Assembly (NCBI GenBank): GCA_018057825.1
Contig: JAGPCY010000022.1
Location: forward strand, 1-64,000
Length of the DNA stretch: 64,000 bases
From: Kofleriaceae bacterium
GTDB lineage: Bacteria > Myxococcota_A > Polyangia > Haliangiales > Haliangiaceae
Direction of reading: 5' to 3'
Made by a program: the position numbers and the translations under genes. Shown here in pieces: positions 1-8,300 of this stretch. The notes beneath the pieces are model-generated. The model was not told the DNA's origin and made no database searches. It saw nothing but the letters and a program-made list of their open reading frames with translations. Positions within the stretch are counted from its first letter, which is position 1; each line of letters begins with the position of its first letter.

Positions 1-1101
1 GAGATGATCAGCGAGCGCACCCGCGACAAGATCGCCGGCGCCCGTCGCAAGGGGAAGTGGACGGGCGGGCCCGTGCCCTACGGCTACTCGGTGAAGGACA
101 AGAAGCTCCTCGTCAACGAGCTCGAGGCGCGCGTCGTCCGCGAGGCCTTCGACCTGTTCCTGATGCACCGCCAGCAGGCGAAGGTGGCGCACCTGCTGAA
201 CGAGCGGATGCTCCTGCCGCGCGGCTCCAAGGTCACCAAGAAGCTCGCGTGGTCGAAGGAGGGCATCGGCCGCATCCTCAAGAGCCCGATCTACGCGGGC
301 TTCATGATGTACGGCGAGGAGCTGCATCCCGGCGAGCACCCGCCGCTCGTCGAGGAGTCCACCTACCGCGCCGCGCAGGCCATCCTCGCGGGCACGAGCC
401 GCGTGGTGCGTTGGACCGGCACGAACCCCGACTACGTCCTGCGGAGCCTCGTGCGCTGCGCGCTCTGCGGCGAGATGATGTGCCCGGGCTCGACGACGAA
501 GCCCTCCACCGGGAAGACGCACAGGTACTACCGGTGTTCGCGGCGCGAGAAGTACGGCAAGGACCAGTGTGCCGGACGGCCGCTGCCCGCCGCGGCGCTC
601 GAGGAGTTCGTCGTCGCGCGCATCTCGAGCGCGACCGCCGACGGCTCGCTGGCCGAGCGCGTCGCGAAGCACCTCGAGACACTCACCGCCGGCAAGGGCG
701 AGGACTTCGGCAAGCTGCGCGCGGAGCTGGCGACGAAGATCGCCGAGTCTTCGGCGACCGCCTCAAGGCTCACCGAGGAGCTGGTGCGCCTCGACGGGCG
801 TGCCCGCGAGCTCGTCGAGCAGAAGCTCGGAGTCGAGGCTGACCGCCTCGCCGCGTGCGAGCAGCAGCTCCGCGACCTCGAGCGCGACGCCGCCGAGCTG
901 GAGATCGCCAGGAAGGACCACGCCTGGTTCGTCGCCGCGCTCCGCGACTTCGCCAAGGTCTGGGTGAACATGTCGCCCGACAACCAGGGCCGCTTCCTGC
1001 GCGCGCTCATCGACAAGGTGGTGGTCGACGAGGACAAGGGCACGTGCCGGGTCGAGCTGATCGACTTCGGCGCCGCCGCGGGCACGAAGGAGGCAGCGTG
1101 A
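1..1101 (+). CDS. Large serine recombinase, C-terminal part (5' end outside window)
   Basis: The frame is open from base 1, so the gene starts before the window and the N-terminal resolvase catalytic domain with its serine nucleophile is not visible. What remains fits the rest of a large serine recombinase: the linker ending in KIAGARRKGKWTGG, the Recombinase domain (PVPYGYSV through GRILKSPIYAGF), a zinc-ribbon with CALCGEMM and a second Cys pair (CSRREKYGKDQC), then a long coiled coil (about residues 215-310 of the visible part). Such enzymes integrate and excise phages and genomic islands. Its place at the left edge of a BREX island suggests it mobilises, or once mobilised, that island. 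The next gene starts inside its stop codon, so the two are translationally coupled. Confidence 0.9.
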   Translation, partial: EMISERTRDKIAGARRKGKWTGGPVPYGYSVKDKKLLVNELEARVVREAFDLFLMHRQQAKVAHLLNERMLLPRGSKVTKKLAWSKEGIGRILKSPIYAGFMMYGEELHPGEHPPLVEESTYRAAQAILAGTSRVVRWTGTNPDYVLRSLVRCALCGEMMCPGSTTKPSTGKTHRYYRCSRREKYGKDQCAGRPLPAAALEEFVVARISSATADGSLAERVAKHLETLTAGKGEDFGKLRAELATKIAESSATASRLTEELVRLDGRARELVEQKLGVEADRLAACEQQLRDLERDAAELEIARKDHAWFVAALRDFAKVWVNMSPDNQGRFLRALIDKVVVDEDKGTCRVELIDFGAAAGTKEAA

Positions 1102-1547
1102 GCGACCGGCAGACCAGCGACGAGAGCGCGAGGAAGAACACGCCGAGCGACTACCGGGTGATCGAGGAGCCGATCTTCTGGCGCCGGAGCCGCAGCGTGG
1201 AGCTCACCCCGACGCCGCCGCCCGATAGGGCCGAGCCCGTGCGACGCCCCGCCAAGGTCGCCCGGCAGCTCGCGCTCGCGCACCACCTGCAGGCCGCCAT
1301 CGAGCGCGGGCTCGTGGCCGACCAGGCCGCCCTGGCGCGCAAGCTGGGGCTCACGCGCGCCCGGGTCACGCAGCTCTTCGACCTGCTCATGCTGGCCGCC
1401 GACCTCCAGGAGCAGGTGCTGGCCCTCGAGGCCGTGGACGGCGCCGAGCCGATGGCCGAGCGGACGCTCCGGGACGTGGCTCACGCCGGGACGTGGGCCG
1501 AGCAGCGGGCGGCGTGGGCGCGCATCGTTGGCTCTGAACGACTGTGA
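1098..1547 (+). CDS. Small HTH protein coupled to the recombinase
   Basis: A 149-aa protein starting at a GTG that overlaps the recombinase stop codon (GTGA). Its middle part, about residues 52-100, reads as a helix-turn-helix of the ParB/KorB sort (AALARKLGLTRARVTQLFDL), with a basic, proline-rich N-terminus. Coupled HTH partners are common next to serine recombinases and may control the direction of recombination or repress the operon; that role is inferred from position only. No enzymatic motif is visible. Confidence 0.75.
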   Translation: MSDRQTSDESARKNTPSDYRVIEEPIFWRRSRSVELTPTPPPDRAEPVRRPAKVARQLALAHHLQAAIERGLVADQAALARKLGLTRARVTQLFDLLMLAADLQEQVLALEAVDGAEPMAERTLRDVAHAGTWAEQRAAWARIVGSERL

Positions 1548-1556
1548 ACGACTCAC

Positions 1557-1593
1557 ATCGGATGTTGTCCGATCGCCTGGATCTTGATAGATT
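1557..1593 (+). promoter_or_regulatory. Predicted promoter with overlapping inverted repeat
   Basis: A perfect inverted repeat ATCGGA-N5-TCCGAT (1557-1573) overlaps a -35-like TTGTCC (1565-1570), which lies 17 nt before a -10-like TAGATT (1588-1593). The next start is ATG 1620. A palindrome across the -35 box, just upstream of an HTH gene, fits autoregulation. Promoter boxes are by eye. Confidence 0.45.
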
Positions 1594-1619
1594 CTGGGCG
1601 CATGCGAGCCGTGGCACCG

Positions 1620-1853
1620 ATGACGAGCGCTGAGCCTTGGGTGTCTGTCGACGCCGTGGCGGCTCACATCGGCGTCGCCAAGGACTCGGTGTACCGCTGG
1701 ATCGACGCGAAGGGGCTGCCTGCCCATCGGGTCGGGAAGCTCTGGAAGTTCAAGCTCTCGGAGGTTGACGACTGGGTGCGCGCCGGTGGAGCAAGCGAAG
1801 CGCGTACGCGGGCCAAGCCGGTGCGGCGAACGACGACGAGGAAGACGAAATGA
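1620..1853 (+). CDS. Excisionase-like (MerR/HTH_17) DNA-binding protein
   Basis: A 77-aa protein that is essentially one winged HTH of the excisionase family: VSVDAVAAHIGVAKDSVYRW, then the wing HRVGKLWKFKLSEVDDWV, and a basic tail. ATG 1620 is preferred over the in-frame ATG 1602 because 1602 lies only about 8 nt after the predicted -10 box. Its stop overlaps the start of the DUF488 gene (ATGA), so it heads a small operon. A close paralogue at 3800 heads the BREX operon in the same way. Likely role: transcriptional regulator of the downstream cassette, or a recombination directionality factor for the recombinase. Confidence 0.8.
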   Translation: MTSAEPWVSVDAVAAHIGVAKDSVYRWIDAKGLPAHRVGKLWKFKLSEVDDWVRAGGASEARTRAKPVRRTTTRKTK

Positions 1854-2782
1854 CCGCCACGACCGCCCGCACCTCCACGCGCACGACGCCGATGCTGTTC
1901 TCGCGGCAGCGCCAGCTACTGCAGCTCCTTGATGCGCTGGGCGGCACGTCAGGCATGCTCGACTTCCAGAAGCTGCTGTTCTTGTACTGCCAGGAGGCGT
2001 CCACAGGAGAGGCGCCCTACGACTTCGTCCCGTACAAGTTCGGCGCGTTCTCGTTCACGTCCTACGCAGATCGTCGGAAGCTCATCGAGCGTGGGCTCCT
2101 GGAGGATGAGGACGGCTGGCAGATCACCGCCGAGGGGCGGAAGATCATCGGGCGCACGATGGACATGCAGCTCGCGGCCTTCGCGAAGCGGCACCGTGGT
2201 CTGCACGGGGACGCGCTGGTTGCGGACACGTACCGGCGCTTCCCGTTCTTCGCGACCCGCAGCGAGATCGCCGAGCGGGTCCTCAAGGGCGACGACGCGG
2301 CGCTCGCGCGCATCAAGGCGGTCCGCGCCAAGTCGACCGGCGCTGCGCTGAGCACCATCGGCTACGAGGGCCACACGCTCGAGAGCTACCTGACCGTCCT
2401 GCTCAAGAGCGGCGTCACAATCCTCTGCGACGTGCGCCGGAACCCAATCAGCCGGAAGTACGGCTTCTCGAAGAACACGCTCGCTCGCGGGTGCGAGGGG
2501 GTCGGCATCCGCTACGAGCATCTGCCCGAGCTCGGAATCGCATCAGAGCAGCGGCAGTCTCTCGACACGCAGGCTGACTACGACGCGCTCTTTGCCGACT
2601 ACGAGCGCACGTGGCTCCCGAAACAGGGAGCGGCGCTGAAGAAGATCCAGGCCTGGATTGATGCAGGCGAGCGCGTGACGCTCACCTGCTACGAGCACCA
2701 GCCGAACCAGTGCCACCGCCACTGCGTCGCTGAAGCGCTCGAGGGCAAGAGCAGCAAGGAACTCACCGCCAAGCACTTGTGA
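1850..2782 (+). CDS. Winged-helix/DUF488 fusion protein
   Basis: A 310-aa protein with two parts. Residues ~10-110 resemble the helical/winged-helix segment of SocA/Panacea-like or DUF4065-type proteins (FSRQRQLLQLLDALGG, then YDFVPYKFGAFSF). Residues ~165-305 are a DUF488 domain: TIGYEGHTLESYL, CDVRRNPISRKYGFSK and the C-terminal LTCYEHQPNQCHRHCVAEAL, with the conserved Tyr, Glu, Cys and His set. DUF488 has no firmly established biochemistry but recurs near restriction and defence genes. The start overlaps the HTH stop and the next gene begins 15 nt downstream, so the three probably form one operon. A nuclease or toxin role is only a guess. Confidence 0.8.
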   Translation: MTATTARTSTRTTPMLFSRQRQLLQLLDALGGTSGMLDFQKLLFLYCQEASTGEAPYDFVPYKFGAFSFTSYADRRKLIERGLLEDEDGWQITAEGRKIIGRTMDMQLAAFAKRHRGLHGDALVADTYRRFPFFATRSEIAERVLKGDDAALARIKAVRAKSTGAALSTIGYEGHTLESYLTVLLKSGVTILCDVRRNPISRKYGFSKNTLARGCEGVGIRYEHLPELGIASEQRQSLDTQADYDALFADYERTWLPKQGAALKKIQAWIDAGERVTLTCYEHQPNQCHRHCVAEALEGKSSKELTAKHL

Positions 2783-2797
2783 GAATGTGGGGGCACG

Positions 2798-3619
2798 ATG
2801 GAGAAGCAGCGCGTTCTCATCACCGTCAAGACGTACCCCACGCTCTCTCGTAAGTACGGCGAGACGGTCTGCACGGCGGGCGTGCGCGAAGACGGAACGT
2901 GGGTGCGCATCTATCCCGTCCCGTTCCGACGTCTCGATGAGAAGCAGCAGTACAGCAAGTACGACTGGGTCGAGTGCCGCCTCCAACGCAACACCGTGGA
3001 CGTCCGCCCGGAGACTTTTCGCCCCGTGGATCAGCGCGAGCTCGTGCCCGTCGGCGAGATGAGCACGGACCACAACTGGCGTGAGCGTCGCGACATCCTG
3101 CTGAAGAAGGCCCGCGTCTACGACAACCTCGAGGAGCTGATCGCGGGCGCGAAGGCGAATCAGATCTCGCTCGCCGTATTCAAGCCCGCCCGCATCCTGG
3201 CGTTCGTCGTCGAAGAGGACGAGCGCGAGTGGGACATCAACAAGGTCAAGGAGATGCGCGAGGCCTCGCGACAGCATGAGCTGTTCGAGGACAACACTTG
3301 GCGAGAGACCTTCAGGGTGATCCCGAAGCTACCCTACAAGTTCTCGTACAGGTTCGAGGACGCCGCCGGGAAGAAGAGCGAGCAGCAGATCCTCGACTGG
3401 GAGATCGGCGCCCTCTACTGGAACTGCCTACGCTCGGTGGACGGCGACGAGTCGAAGGCCATCGCGAAGGTCCGTCAGAAGTACATGGACGAGTTCCTGA
3501 AGAAGGACCTGCACCTTTTCCTCGGCACCACCCAGCAATGGCACCAGGTGGCCGTGAACCCGTGGGTCATCATCGGCGTCCTCCCTATCCCCGAGGAGAA
3601 GCAGCTCGGGCTGTTCTGA
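2798..3619 (+). CDS. Uncharacterised protein paired with DUF488
   Basis: A 273-aa soluble protein with no signal peptide or membrane segment. The N-terminus reads KQRVLITVKTYPTLSRKYGE and is followed by CTAGVREDGTWVRIYPVPFR, which looks like a compact beta-rich domain. The middle is helical and charged, and the tail (WHQVAVNPWVIIGVLPIP) is hydrophobic. I do not recognise a named family. From memory, proteins of this shape occur beside DUF488 genes, which fits the 15-nt gap to the gene before it. It is probably the functional partner of that protein in a small accessory, possibly defensive, cassette. Confidence 0.65.
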   Translation: MEKQRVLITVKTYPTLSRKYGETVCTAGVREDGTWVRIYPVPFRRLDEKQQYSKYDWVECRLQRNTVDVRPETFRPVDQRELVPVGEMSTDHNWRERRDILLKKARVYDNLEELIAGAKANQISLAVFKPARILAFVVEEDEREWDINKVKEMREASRQHELFEDNTWRETFRVIPKLPYKFSYRFEDAAGKKSEQQILDWEIGALYWNCLRSVDGDESKAIAKVRQKYMDEFLKKDLHLFLGTTQQWHQVAVNPWVIIGVLPIPEEKQLGLF

Positions 3620-3733
3620 ACGCGGGGGGTGACGGGACTCCACGATGGCGGCGGCACCTCGCGGGTGGCGACGTGGGCGCATCGGCTCGTCCACGACCGC
3701 GCGGTGGCTCCGGCGAGACCCGACCAAACCCGA

Positions 3734-3762
3734 TTGAACCTGGCGTCGTCCTCTGATACCGT
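3734..3762 (+). promoter_or_regulatory. Weak candidate promoter of the BREX operon
   Basis: The 180-nt gap 3620-3799 precedes the HTH-brxA operon. TTGAAC (3734-3739) and TACCGT (3757-3762), spaced 17 nt, are the best sigma70-like pair by eye, 37 nt before ATG 3800. The -10 box is poor, so support is weak. No clear palindrome is seen here. Confidence 0.25.
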
Positions 3763-3799
3763 GCGCCACTCGACCGCCCGGCCTTGAACCAGGTGACGC

Positions 3800-4012
3800 A
3801 TGGATGACCGATGGCTCTCAGTCGACGAAATCTCGGAGTACTTGGGGGTCAGCAAGGACACGGTCTACACGTGGATCAGCGCGAAGGCCATGCCAGCCCA
3901 TCGGGTGGGTCGCCTCTGGAAGTTCAAGCGCGACGAGGTCGACGGCTGGGTGAAGTCCGGGGGGGCAGCAGATCGTCAGGACGTCGATCCTGGCGGCAAG
4001 GAGGGACGGTGA
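3800..4012 (+). CDS. Excisionase-like HTH protein heading the BREX operon
   Basis: A 70-aa winged HTH of the excisionase family (LSVDEISEYLGVSKDTVYTW, then HRVGRLWKFKRDEVDGWV). It is a clear paralogue of the protein at 1620-1853. Its stop overlaps the brxA GTG by 4 nt (GTGA), so it is the first gene of the BREX transcription unit. Many BREX loci are controlled by BrxR, a WYL-domain winged-helix protein. No WYL gene is present in this window, so this small HTH may take that place. DNA binding is supported by motif; the regulatory role is inferred from position. Confidence 0.8.
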   Translation: MDDRWLSVDEISEYLGVSKDTVYTWISAKAMPAHRVGRLWKFKRDEVDGWVKSGGAADRQDVDPGGKEGR

Positions 4013-4821
4013 CGGCGCGCCCCACACAGTCAAAGACCAACGGTACTCACCGGCCGGCAATCGTCGCGGGTCTGGATCCCGCTGCACCGTACTCGTCGAG
4101 GCTCTCGGCACGCTCGGCGCTGTTCACCGAGCTCCACCAGCTTCTCGACGGTGAAACCAAGGCGCTTTCGTCCGCCGAATACCGGCGCCGAGTGGTCGAC
4201 GAGAACCGCCTCGCGAAGCCGTCTAAGGCGGCTCGCGAGAAGCTCTGGAAGGAGCTGAAAGCACGGTACCGGCTCGACGCAGAGGACCCGCTCTTCGCTG
4301 CCTTTTGGACCGAGTGGACGCGCTGCACCTCGGAGCCCGAGCGCAGCCTCACGGCCTACGTGTTCTTCGCGCTCAACGATCGCCTCGTCACGGATCTCGG
4401 TGTTGATCTGCTCTATGCGCTTCTTCGTCGCGCGCCCGCAGAGCTGCGACTCGCTGACGTTCTCGCGTTCGTCGAGCGCGCTTACCGCGCCCATCCCGAG
4501 GCTCGCGCGTGGTCCGATGAGACGCGCACAGCCGTGGCTCAGAAGTACACGGCGAGCATCCGCGACTTCGGTCTCGCACGCGGCACGATTCGCAAGACCT
4601 CGCTCCGGCCCGCTCTCTACGGTGCGCCGGTACGCCTTCTCGTTCGGCTGCTGCGTCTTGCAGGTGTAGCGCCTCTCGACATCGTGCAATCGCCCGCCTT
4701 CAGGCTGCTCTGCCTCGACACGACCGAGGTCATCGATGCGCTGAGCGAGATGAACCGCGTGGGCGCGCTGCGCTTTCGCATGCAGGGAGACGTCGTCGAG
4801 CTCGACGTGCGTGGCACCTGA
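4009..4821 (+). CDS. brxA: BREX protein BrxA (DUF1819)
   Basis: A 270-aa protein of the DUF1819/BrxA family, a small DNA-binding component found at the head of type I BREX operons. Start GTG 4009 overlaps the upstream HTH stop; the protein begins with a short polar leader and enters the family-like region at SRLSARSALFTELHQLL. The C-terminal LRPALYGAPVRLLVRLLRLAG and the helical segment around DVLAFVERAYRAHPEAR fit the family. The gene runs directly into brxB (the stop ends at 4821, the first base of the brxB ATG). BrxA is required for defence in some BREX systems and dispensable in others. Confidence 0.9.
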   Translation: MTARPTQSKTNGTHRPAIVAGLDPAAPYSSRLSARSALFTELHQLLDGETKALSSAEYRRRVVDENRLAKPSKAAREKLWKELKARYRLDAEDPLFAAFWTEWTRCTSEPERSLTAYVFFALNDRLVTDLGVDLLYALLRRAPAELRLADVLAFVERAYRAHPEARAWSDETRTAVAQKYTASIRDFGLARGTIRKTSLRPALYGAPVRLLVRLLRLAGVAPLDIVQSPAFRLLCLDTTEVIDALSEMNRVGALRFRMQGDVVELDVRGT

Positions 4822-5396
4822 TGGACAGCATGTTCACCGCGCTCATTGACCTGCTCAAGACGCCGCTCCGGCACGACCGAGGCGTGAAGACCGACAGCTC
4901 CGTGCTGCTCATCTACCCGCCCGATCGCGAGCTCGACTTCCGGGAGCACCTGCTCGACACCTTCGTGCCCGAGCTGGACGCGAAGAACATCCCCCACCGG
5001 CTTCTCGACCTCTCTGGGTTCCTGTTCTCCGGCCTGAGCGACGAGCAGATCGAGTCGCTCCAGGAGGACGAATTCGAGGACTACCGCTGGATGAAGCAGG
5101 GCCTCTCCAAGCGGGCCGAGGCAGCTCTCCAAGCGCGTCTGACGGAGGAGGCCTCCAACGTCCCGGGCGGCAACGTCCTCGTGTACGCGACCGTCGCCTT
5201 GCATCCCGTCGTTCGCTACGGCGAGGTCCTCAAGGGCCTGCGCGACCTCGAAGCCCGCATTGTCCTCGGCTTCCCCGGTGAGGAACGTGGCGGGAAGCTT
5301 CACTTCATGAACCAGGCTGACGGCGCCAACTACCTGGCCGTCAAGCTGTTCGCGCGTTGGGGCAAGACGACGACGCCCGGGAGAGCCAGCACATGA
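4821..5396 (+). CDS. brxB: BREX protein BrxB (DUF1788)
   Basis: A 191-aa protein of the DUF1788/BrxB family. Diagnostic stretches are LIYPPDRELDFREHLLD, LDLSGFLFSGL and, near the C-terminus, KGLRDLEARIVLGFPGEERG followed by FMNQADGANYLAVKLF. The length is normal for the family. It overlaps brxA by one base and brxC by four (ATGA), so expression is translationally coupled. BrxB is an essential but biochemically obscure part of type I BREX and is thought to act with PglZ, PglX and BrxC. Confidence 0.92.
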   Translation: MDSMFTALIDLLKTPLRHDRGVKTDSSVLLIYPPDRELDFREHLLDTFVPELDAKNIPHRLLDLSGFLFSGLSDEQIESLQEDEFEDYRWMKQGLSKRAEAALQARLTEEASNVPGGNVLVYATVALHPVVRYGEVLKGLRDLEARIVLGFPGEERGGKLHFMNQADGANYLAVKLFARWGKTTTPGRAST

Positions 5397-8300
5397 CCAC
5401 CGTTCGAGAAGTCATCAAGCGCGACATCGGTGTGAAGGTCGAGGGCGTCGTCAAGGTGTTCGACCGCTCGGCGCTCGCGAACGAGGTTCGCGAGTACGTC
5501 GTCACCGACAAGATCGAGGACGAGCTGAAGCGCATCGTCGACACGTTCACCCAAGTCAGCGAGACGCTCCGACGTGGCGGTGCTTCGCGTGACGTGGTTG
5601 GCATGTGGGTGTCTGGCTTCTTCGGCTCCGGCAAGTCGCACTTCGCCAAGGTGCTCGGCTACCTGCTCCAGAACGACGAGCTGGGCACCGACGGAGAGCG
5701 CTGCATCGACGCCTTCGTGAAGCACCTCTCGGACAGCCAGCGCGGCAAGGACGTCCGCCTGCGGCTCGGTGAGATCAAGCTGAACACGCAGGTCCGCACC
5801 ATTGCGTTCGAGATCAAGAGCCGCCAGTCCCTGACGAACCCGAACTCCGTCGGCGAGATCCTCCTCTCCGAGTTCTATCGAGAAATCGGCTTCGGCGAGA
5901 ACTTCGTCGTCGCGCGCATCGAGCGTCGCCTGCACCAGCGGGGGCTTCTCGACAAGCTCGCGGAGACGTTCGAGTCGCTGCACGGCGTGCCGTGGCGCAG
6001 CGAGCAAGGCCGCGAAGACCTGATGACCGTTCGTCGTCGGCTGTCGAAGGTGCTGCCGAAGATCGATCCGAAGGAGTACCCGGACGAGGACTCGGCGAAG
6101 AAGGCGCTCGACGACGCCTTCCGCCACGAGAAGCTCACGGCGGAAGGCATCGCCGACGAACTCGTCGCGTGGGTCGACGCGCAGAAGCCGACCGGCAACA
6201 AGTCGCAGCACCTCGTGTTCGTCATCGACGAGATGGGCACCTTCATCGGTGACTCGAACGAGAAGATCGGCGAGCTGAATAGCCTCGCCGAGATGATCGG
6301 CAACAAGGGCAAGGGCAAGGTCTGGCTCGTGGTCACCAGCCAGCAGGACCTCGAGAAGGTCGTCGACCGCACGAACTTCCAGCCGACCCTCGTCGGCCGT
6401 CTCAACGCCCGCTTCGAGCTCAAGCCCCACCTCATCTCGGACGAGATCAACAAGGTCGTCTCGGAGCGCATCCTCAAGAAGCACCCGTCCGAGGAGAGCG
6501 GGCTCAAGGCGATCTACGCGACGCACGAAGGCCACATCGCCGACCTCGCGGACATCAAGGCGAGCCGCCGCCTCGCGAGCGTCACAGAGCGATCGTTCAT
6601 CGACGCCTATCCGTTCCTGCCTCACCAGGTTCGCCTGGCGCAGGACATCTTCGAGGCGCTCTCGGGCTTCCGAATCTCGGGCGGCGTTCGCTCGATGATC
6701 GCCGTGGTCATGGAGGCCCTCCAGGACCTCGCCGACAAGCCCCTCGGTGTCGTCGTCAGCTTCGACCAGGTCTTCGACGCCGTCGAGAACGACCTGCTCT
6801 CGCAGGAGTATCTCGGCGCATCGGGCGTGCGCTCGATCTACGAGTCGGACGAGCGTGTCCCCAACATGCCCGTCGAGTCGTCGCGCGTCCTCAAGGTGCT
6901 CTGGCTCCTCCAGCGCATCACGTGGGTGCCGCGTGTTCCCGAGACCCTCGCGAAGCTCCTGGTGCGCGACCTCACCACTGAGATCGCCCCGCTTCGCGGC
7001 CAGGTCGAAGCGACGCTCACCTCGCTTCAGGAGGCAGGCTACGTCGCCCGCGACGAGGCGACCGGCGAGTGGAAGTTCCTCAACGAGCGCGAGCGCACGA
7101 TCGAGCAGGCCATCCAGGAGATGGTTCGCCCCGGCGGCACAAAGAGCATCAGCATCGCGGCGGTGCGGCGCACCGCGCAGCAGCTCTGCAAGGACGAGGT
7201 CGTCACGCGAAAGAAGCTGGCGAACTTCGCCGTGACCCACGGCACCACGAAGGTCCCGTTCTCGTTCGGTGTGCATCTCGACGGCGAAGCGGTCGAGACC
7301 GGCCCCGAGTTGGAGGTCGTGTTCACGAGCCCGCTCGCACCGGGACGCAAGACCGACCTCGACGAGGTGCGCCGCCAGAACCAGGCCTCCGGCGCGAAGG
7401 GGAAGACGGTGTGGTGGGTGGCAGACGCGCCCGACAACCTCGAGTCCCGCTTCAAGCGCTACGAGGCGCTGGTCAAGGTCACTGGCGACAAGCGCTTCAC
7501 CGAGGACAGCTCCTCGGACACACAGGACGCGCTCTCCGAGAAGCGCAAGGAGCGCGACGAACTGCGGAGCGCGCTGGTGAAGGACCTCGAGCGCGCGTTC
7601 GTCACGGGCACGCTGTTCCACGGCGGCCAGGAGATCAGCCTCGAAGGCATCTCCGACCTGAAAGAGCCGATCAAGAGCGCGCTCTCGTCGGTCATCCCGA
7701 ACGTGTACCCGCGCTTCGCCATCGCGGATCGCTCCTTCGAGTTCGCCAAGAACCTCAAGGCGCTGCTCAGTCCGACGACGTCGGAGCTGCACAAGGTCGC
7801 GCCCGACCTGCAGCTCTTCGACACGCAGGGGAGCCTGCAGCGTGAATCGGCGCTCGTGGCGCAGGTGCTCGAAGTGCTGACCGACCTTCGCGACGAGGAC
7901 GCCGACGCCGAAGGCGCGCGCCTCCTCGATGCTAAGGACGACAAGGGCTTCAAGGGCTTCTCGCGCGCGCCGTTCGGCTGGCCCGACGAGCTGGTTCGTC
8001 TGCTCCTAGCGGCCTGCTTCCGCGCGGGCGCCGTCTACCTCGAGCAGCAGACCGCTTCGGGACCATCGGCGCTGTACGACTACAAGGGCGCCGACGAGGT
8101 TTTCTCGAAGATCACCTCGTTCAAGAAGGCCACGTTCCGCATCGCGGAGACGAGCCTCTCGGTCGACCAGATCAAAAAGGCGAGCAAGGCGCTCATCGCG
8201 ATGGGCGTGACCGGCACGCCGGAGTCCGGCAACGCCATCGCCGCTGCCGTGCGGACCCTCGGGCTCGCGCTCAAGTCCCGCATCGACGACGCGCGCATTC

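Noticed and set aside
1-1101. Attachment site for the serine recombinase
   Set aside because: The 5' end of the gene is outside the window, no duplicated core sequence could be found by eye, and no tRNA is present.
3620-3799. BrxR (WYL-domain) regulator near BREX
   Set aside because: No frame with WYL or matching winged-helix features was seen in the region or elsewhere in the island; only the small excisionase-like HTH is present.
5330-7792. 820-codon open frame on the minus strand opposite brxC
   Set aside because: It is antisense to a well-supported gene, has no recognisable domain, and reflects the codon bias of high-GC coding DNA.
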